The notes below the pieces were generated by a model. That model was not told where the DNA came from. It worked only from the letters and a program-made list of their open reading frames with translations, and did no database searches. The translations under genes and the position numbers were made by a program. Shown here in pieces: positions 62,044 through 64,000 of a stretch of DNA of 64,000 nucleotides (the first letter of the stretch is position 1; the number at the start of each line of letters is the position of its first letter). The stretch spans positions 1 through 64,000 of the forward strand of contig JADJCS010000006.1 of assembly GCA_016703105.1 (NCBI GenBank), in the 5' to 3' direction. Source of the DNA: Flavobacteriales bacterium (lineage in GTDB: Bacteria; Bacteroidota; Bacteroidia; Flavobacteriales_F; PHOS-HE28).

Positions 62044-62832
62044 TCAGTCACTTTCGGGCCGGTCGGCGGAACGGCGCGGCGCGCGGCCCCGACCGCGGCC
62101 CCGGCCTTGGGAGCGCCTTTCCTGGATCTCCGCGAAGGCTTGGTCCGCCGCCTCTTGTTCCGCTTTCTTCTTGCTATTGCCCCGACCCTTGCCCTGCACC
62201 TGGCCATCCACCTTCACTTCGGCCACGTACGTTTTGCCCCGGCCGCCTCGTCCACCCTCTTCGGTAAGGTGGAACTCCACGCGTTTCTTGTTCTTCTGCC
62301 CCCATTCCAATAGGCGGCTCTTGTTGTCGCGGTCTTCCTTTTCCAGAGCGCGCAGGTCGTATTGCGAAGCGATCAAACGCACAATGGCCTTGCGGGCCTT
62401 ATCGAATCCTTTGTCCAGATAAAGCGCGCCGAACGTAGCCTCCAACGCGTTACCGGGCACGCTGGTCTCGTGGCCCCGTGTCACATTGCTCTCGATGACG
62501 TGTTCGATCCCCACGCGATGCGCCAATTCGTTCAGTTGCTGTCGACTTACGAGTTTGCTCCGCATGCGCGTGAGGAAACCCTCCCCCTCCTTCGGGTATT
62601 TCTCGAACAGCAAGCTGCCTACCACGGCATCGAGAACGGCGTCGCCCAGGAACTCGAGCCGCTCGTTGTTCGCCAGGTCGGGTCTATCATCCGGAACCGC
62701 GCTGCTGTGACGCAGCGCCTGGCGGTAGAGCGTGAAATTGGACGGGCGAACGCCAAAGGACTTTTTGACCCATGCGGCGATACGCCGATCCTCGGCCGAA
62801 GCGCGGGCACGGAGGAGCAGGGATCGGATCAA
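62044..62832 (-). CDS. rnc: Ribonuclease III
   Basis: 262 aa. Cuts double-stranded RNA in rRNA and mRNA processing. The signature NNERLEFLGDAVLDAVVGSLLF holds the catalytic Glu and Asp; the second metal-site stretch is GNALEATFGALYLDKG. A C-terminal double-stranded RNA-binding domain (DNKSRLLEWGQKNKKRVEFHLTEEGG ... KKKAEQEAADQAFAEI) follows. The end (residues 238-262) is an Arg/Gly-rich tail unlike most RNase III. Starts 6 bp after the fabF stop. Confidence 0.96.
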   Translation of the reverse strand: MIRSLLLRARASAEDRRIAAWVKKSFGVRPSNFTLYRQALRHSSAVPDDRPDLANNERLEFLGDAVLDAVVGSLLFEKYPKEGEGFLTRMRSKLVSRQQLNELAHRVGIEHVIESNVTRGHETSVPGNALEATFGALYLDKGFDKARKAIVRLIASQYDLRALEKEDRDNKSRLLEWGQKNKKRVEFHLTEEGGRGGRGKTYVAEVKVDGQVQGKGRGNSKKKAEQEAADQAFAEIQERRSQGRGRGRGRAPRRSADRPESD

Positions 62833-62838
62833 GCGGGC

Positions 62839-64000
62839 CTAGCTGTAGGTGCGGAACACCACCGAGGTGTTGTGCCCACCGAACCCGAAGGTGTTGCTGA
62901 TGGCCACGTTCACCGTTCGCTTTTGCGCGGCGTTGAAGGTGAGGTTCAGGCGCGGATCGATCTCGGGGTCGTCCGTGAAATGGTTAATCGTGGGCGGGAT
63001 CGTTCCATGCTTCATCGCCAGGATGGTGGCCACCGCCTCCACCGCACCGGCGCCACCCAATAAGTGCCCGGTCATGCTCTTGGTGGAGCAGATGTTCATC
63101 CGGTAGGCCTGCTCGCCGAAGAGTTGCTGGATCGCTTTCAATTCCTGCGGATCGCCGATGGGGGTGCTGGTCCCGTGGGTGTTGATATGGTCCACGTCGT
63201 TGGCGGTGATGTGCGCGTCCGCCAACGCGTTCTTCATGCACAGGAACACGCCGATCCCTTCCGGGTGCGGGGCGGTGATGTGGTAGGCATCGCTGCTCAT
63301 ACCCCCACCGATCACCTCACAGTAGATCTTCGCACCGCGCGCCTTCGCATGTTCCAGGTCTTCCAGGATAATGGCCGCGCCCCCTTCTCCAAGCACAAAA
63401 CCATCGCGGTCCTTGTCGTAGGGGCGACTGGCCGTTGCGGGGTCGTCATTGCGCGTGCTCATGGCGTGCAGGGCGTTGAACCCGCCGACCCCCGCCTCGT
63501 AGATCGCGGCCTCGCTACCTCCGGTCACCACGGCGGTGCATAAGCCAAGGCGGATGTTGTTGAAGGCGTCGATCAGGGCATTGTTGCCGCTGGCGCATGC
63601 GCTCACGGTCACATAGCTCGGCCCGCGCAGTCCGTGGCGCATGCTGATCAGACCCGAGGCGCTGTCGGCGATCATTTTAGGAATGAAGAACGGGTTGAAC
63701 CGCGGTGTACCATCGCCCTTGGCGAAGCCGATGCACTCGTCCTGGAAGGTCTTGAGGCCCCCAATGCCCGAACCCCAGATCACACCGATGTGGTCCTTGT
63801 CCGCCTTCTCCAGGTCCAGCCCGCTGTCCTTGATGGCCTCATCGGCTACCACCACAGCGTATTGCGCGTACGGGTCCATTTTGCGGGCCTCCTTGCGGTC
63901 CATGAACTGCTCCGGGTCAAAGCCCTTCACCTCGCAGGCGAAGCGGGTCTTGAACTTGGAGGCGTCGAACCGGGAAATGGGCACGGCTCCGCTACGGCCG
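62839..64000 (-). CDS. fabF: 3-oxoacyl-ACP synthase II, 5' end beyond the window
   Basis: 387 codons present of about 415. Condenses malonyl-ACP with acyl-ACP in fatty-acid elongation. Active-site Cys in TVSACASGNNALIDA, His in NTHGTSTPIGDP and GHLLGGAGAVEAVA. The frame continues past the GTG at 63984 to the window edge (SGAVPISRFDASKF), as expected from the family, so the true start lies outside. Upstream of rnc in the usual fabF-rnc order. Confidence 0.96.
   Translation of the reverse strand, partial: GRSGAVPISRFDASKFKTRFACEVKGFDPEQFMDRKEARKMDPYAQYAVVVADEAIKDSGLDLEKADKDHIGVIWGSGIGGLKTFQDECIGFAKGDGTPRFNPFFIPKMIADSASGLISMRHGLRGPSYVTVSACASGNNALIDAFNNIRLGLCTAVVTGGSEAAIYEAGVGGFNALHAMSTRNDDPATASRPYDKDRDGFVLGEGGAAIILEDLEHAKARGAKIYCEVIGGGMSSDAYHITAPHPEGIGVFLCMKNALADAHITANDVDHINTHGTSTPIGDPQELKAIQQLFGEQAYRMNICSTKSMTGHLLGGAGAVEAVATILAMKHGTIPPTINHFTDDPEIDPRLNLTFNAAQKRTVNVAISNTFGFGGHNTSVVFRTYS

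Noticed and set aside
1..64000. tRNA, rRNA, CRISPR arrays, IS elements and phage genes
   Set aside because: I looked in all gaps and found no tRNA-like stems, repeated spacers, transposase motifs or terminal inverted repeats.

Overview
The window reads as chromosomal DNA of a GC-rich member of the Bacteroidota, most likely an uncultured Flavobacteriales-type lineage. Direct signs are five secreted proteins with a C-terminal type IX secretion (T9SS) sorting domain, the gliding-motility lipoprotein GldH, the gene order holB-ricT-gldH-PBP1A and the gene order fabF-rnc-IPExxxVDY-pyk, both familiar from Flavobacteria. A recurrent TAnnTT(T/C)G box, the Bacteroidota -7 promoter type, also sits in front of many genes, and Shine-Dalgarno sequences are scarce. 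I saw no rRNA, tRNA, CRISPR array, phage or IS element.

Layout. 1-1501: a uvrC gene whose frame is wrecked by a G/C-homopolymer-rich block (probably bad sequence), followed by two T9SS cargo proteins, a GT2 glycosyltransferase, an aldehyde dehydrogenase and a LysE-type exporter (to 8.3 kb). 8.2-12.3 kb, minus strand: ATP-grasp enzyme, NRDE protein and DinB protein in one tight run, then DoxX and YHS proteins, then a three-gene toxin-antitoxin-like cassette. 12.3-24 kb: housekeeping genes (a frame-broken uracil-DNA glycosylase, gpsA, an M28 aminopeptidase, a HEAT/cyclophilin lipoprotein, lysS, a SIS-domain sugar-phosphate isomerase, lipB) and a large BNR-repeat T9SS protein. 24-26.5 kb: a serine hydrolase, a small conserved protein and a 3'-5' exonuclease.

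26.5-43.2 kb is the accessory part. A translationally coupled trio (membrane-anchored beta-sandwich protein, GH16-like lipoprotein, polytopic membrane protein) is followed by two GT2 transferases and five further large membrane proteins resembling GT-C glycosyltransferases. Four of the six polytopic proteins, and the first protein of the trio, end in what looks like the same beta-sandwich module. Two of the membrane-protein genes sit between the genes for the B and A subunits of a 3-oxoacid CoA-transferase, which are normally adjacent.

43.2-64 kb returns to core genes: CoA-transferase A (with a one-base frameshift near its start), PBP1A, gldH, ricT, holB, pgk, cvpA, a secreted cyclophilin, pheS, a geranylgeranyl-reductase-type flavoprotein, a methyltransferase, two more T9SS proteins, pyk, an IPExxxVDY protein, rnc and fabF (cut by the window end).

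Genes are tightly packed. Many same-strand neighbours share ATGA or TGATG start/stop overlaps, and five convergent pairs overlap by 4 to 77 bp. Several strong promoter-like boxes lie only 4-7 nt from the start codon, which suggests leaderless mRNAs. Nothing here is clearly a new system. The best candidates for something undescribed are the membrane glycosyltransferase family with shared C-terminal beta-sandwich and its GH16 partner, the three-gene toxin-antitoxin-like cassette, and a Cys4 insert in PBP1A.
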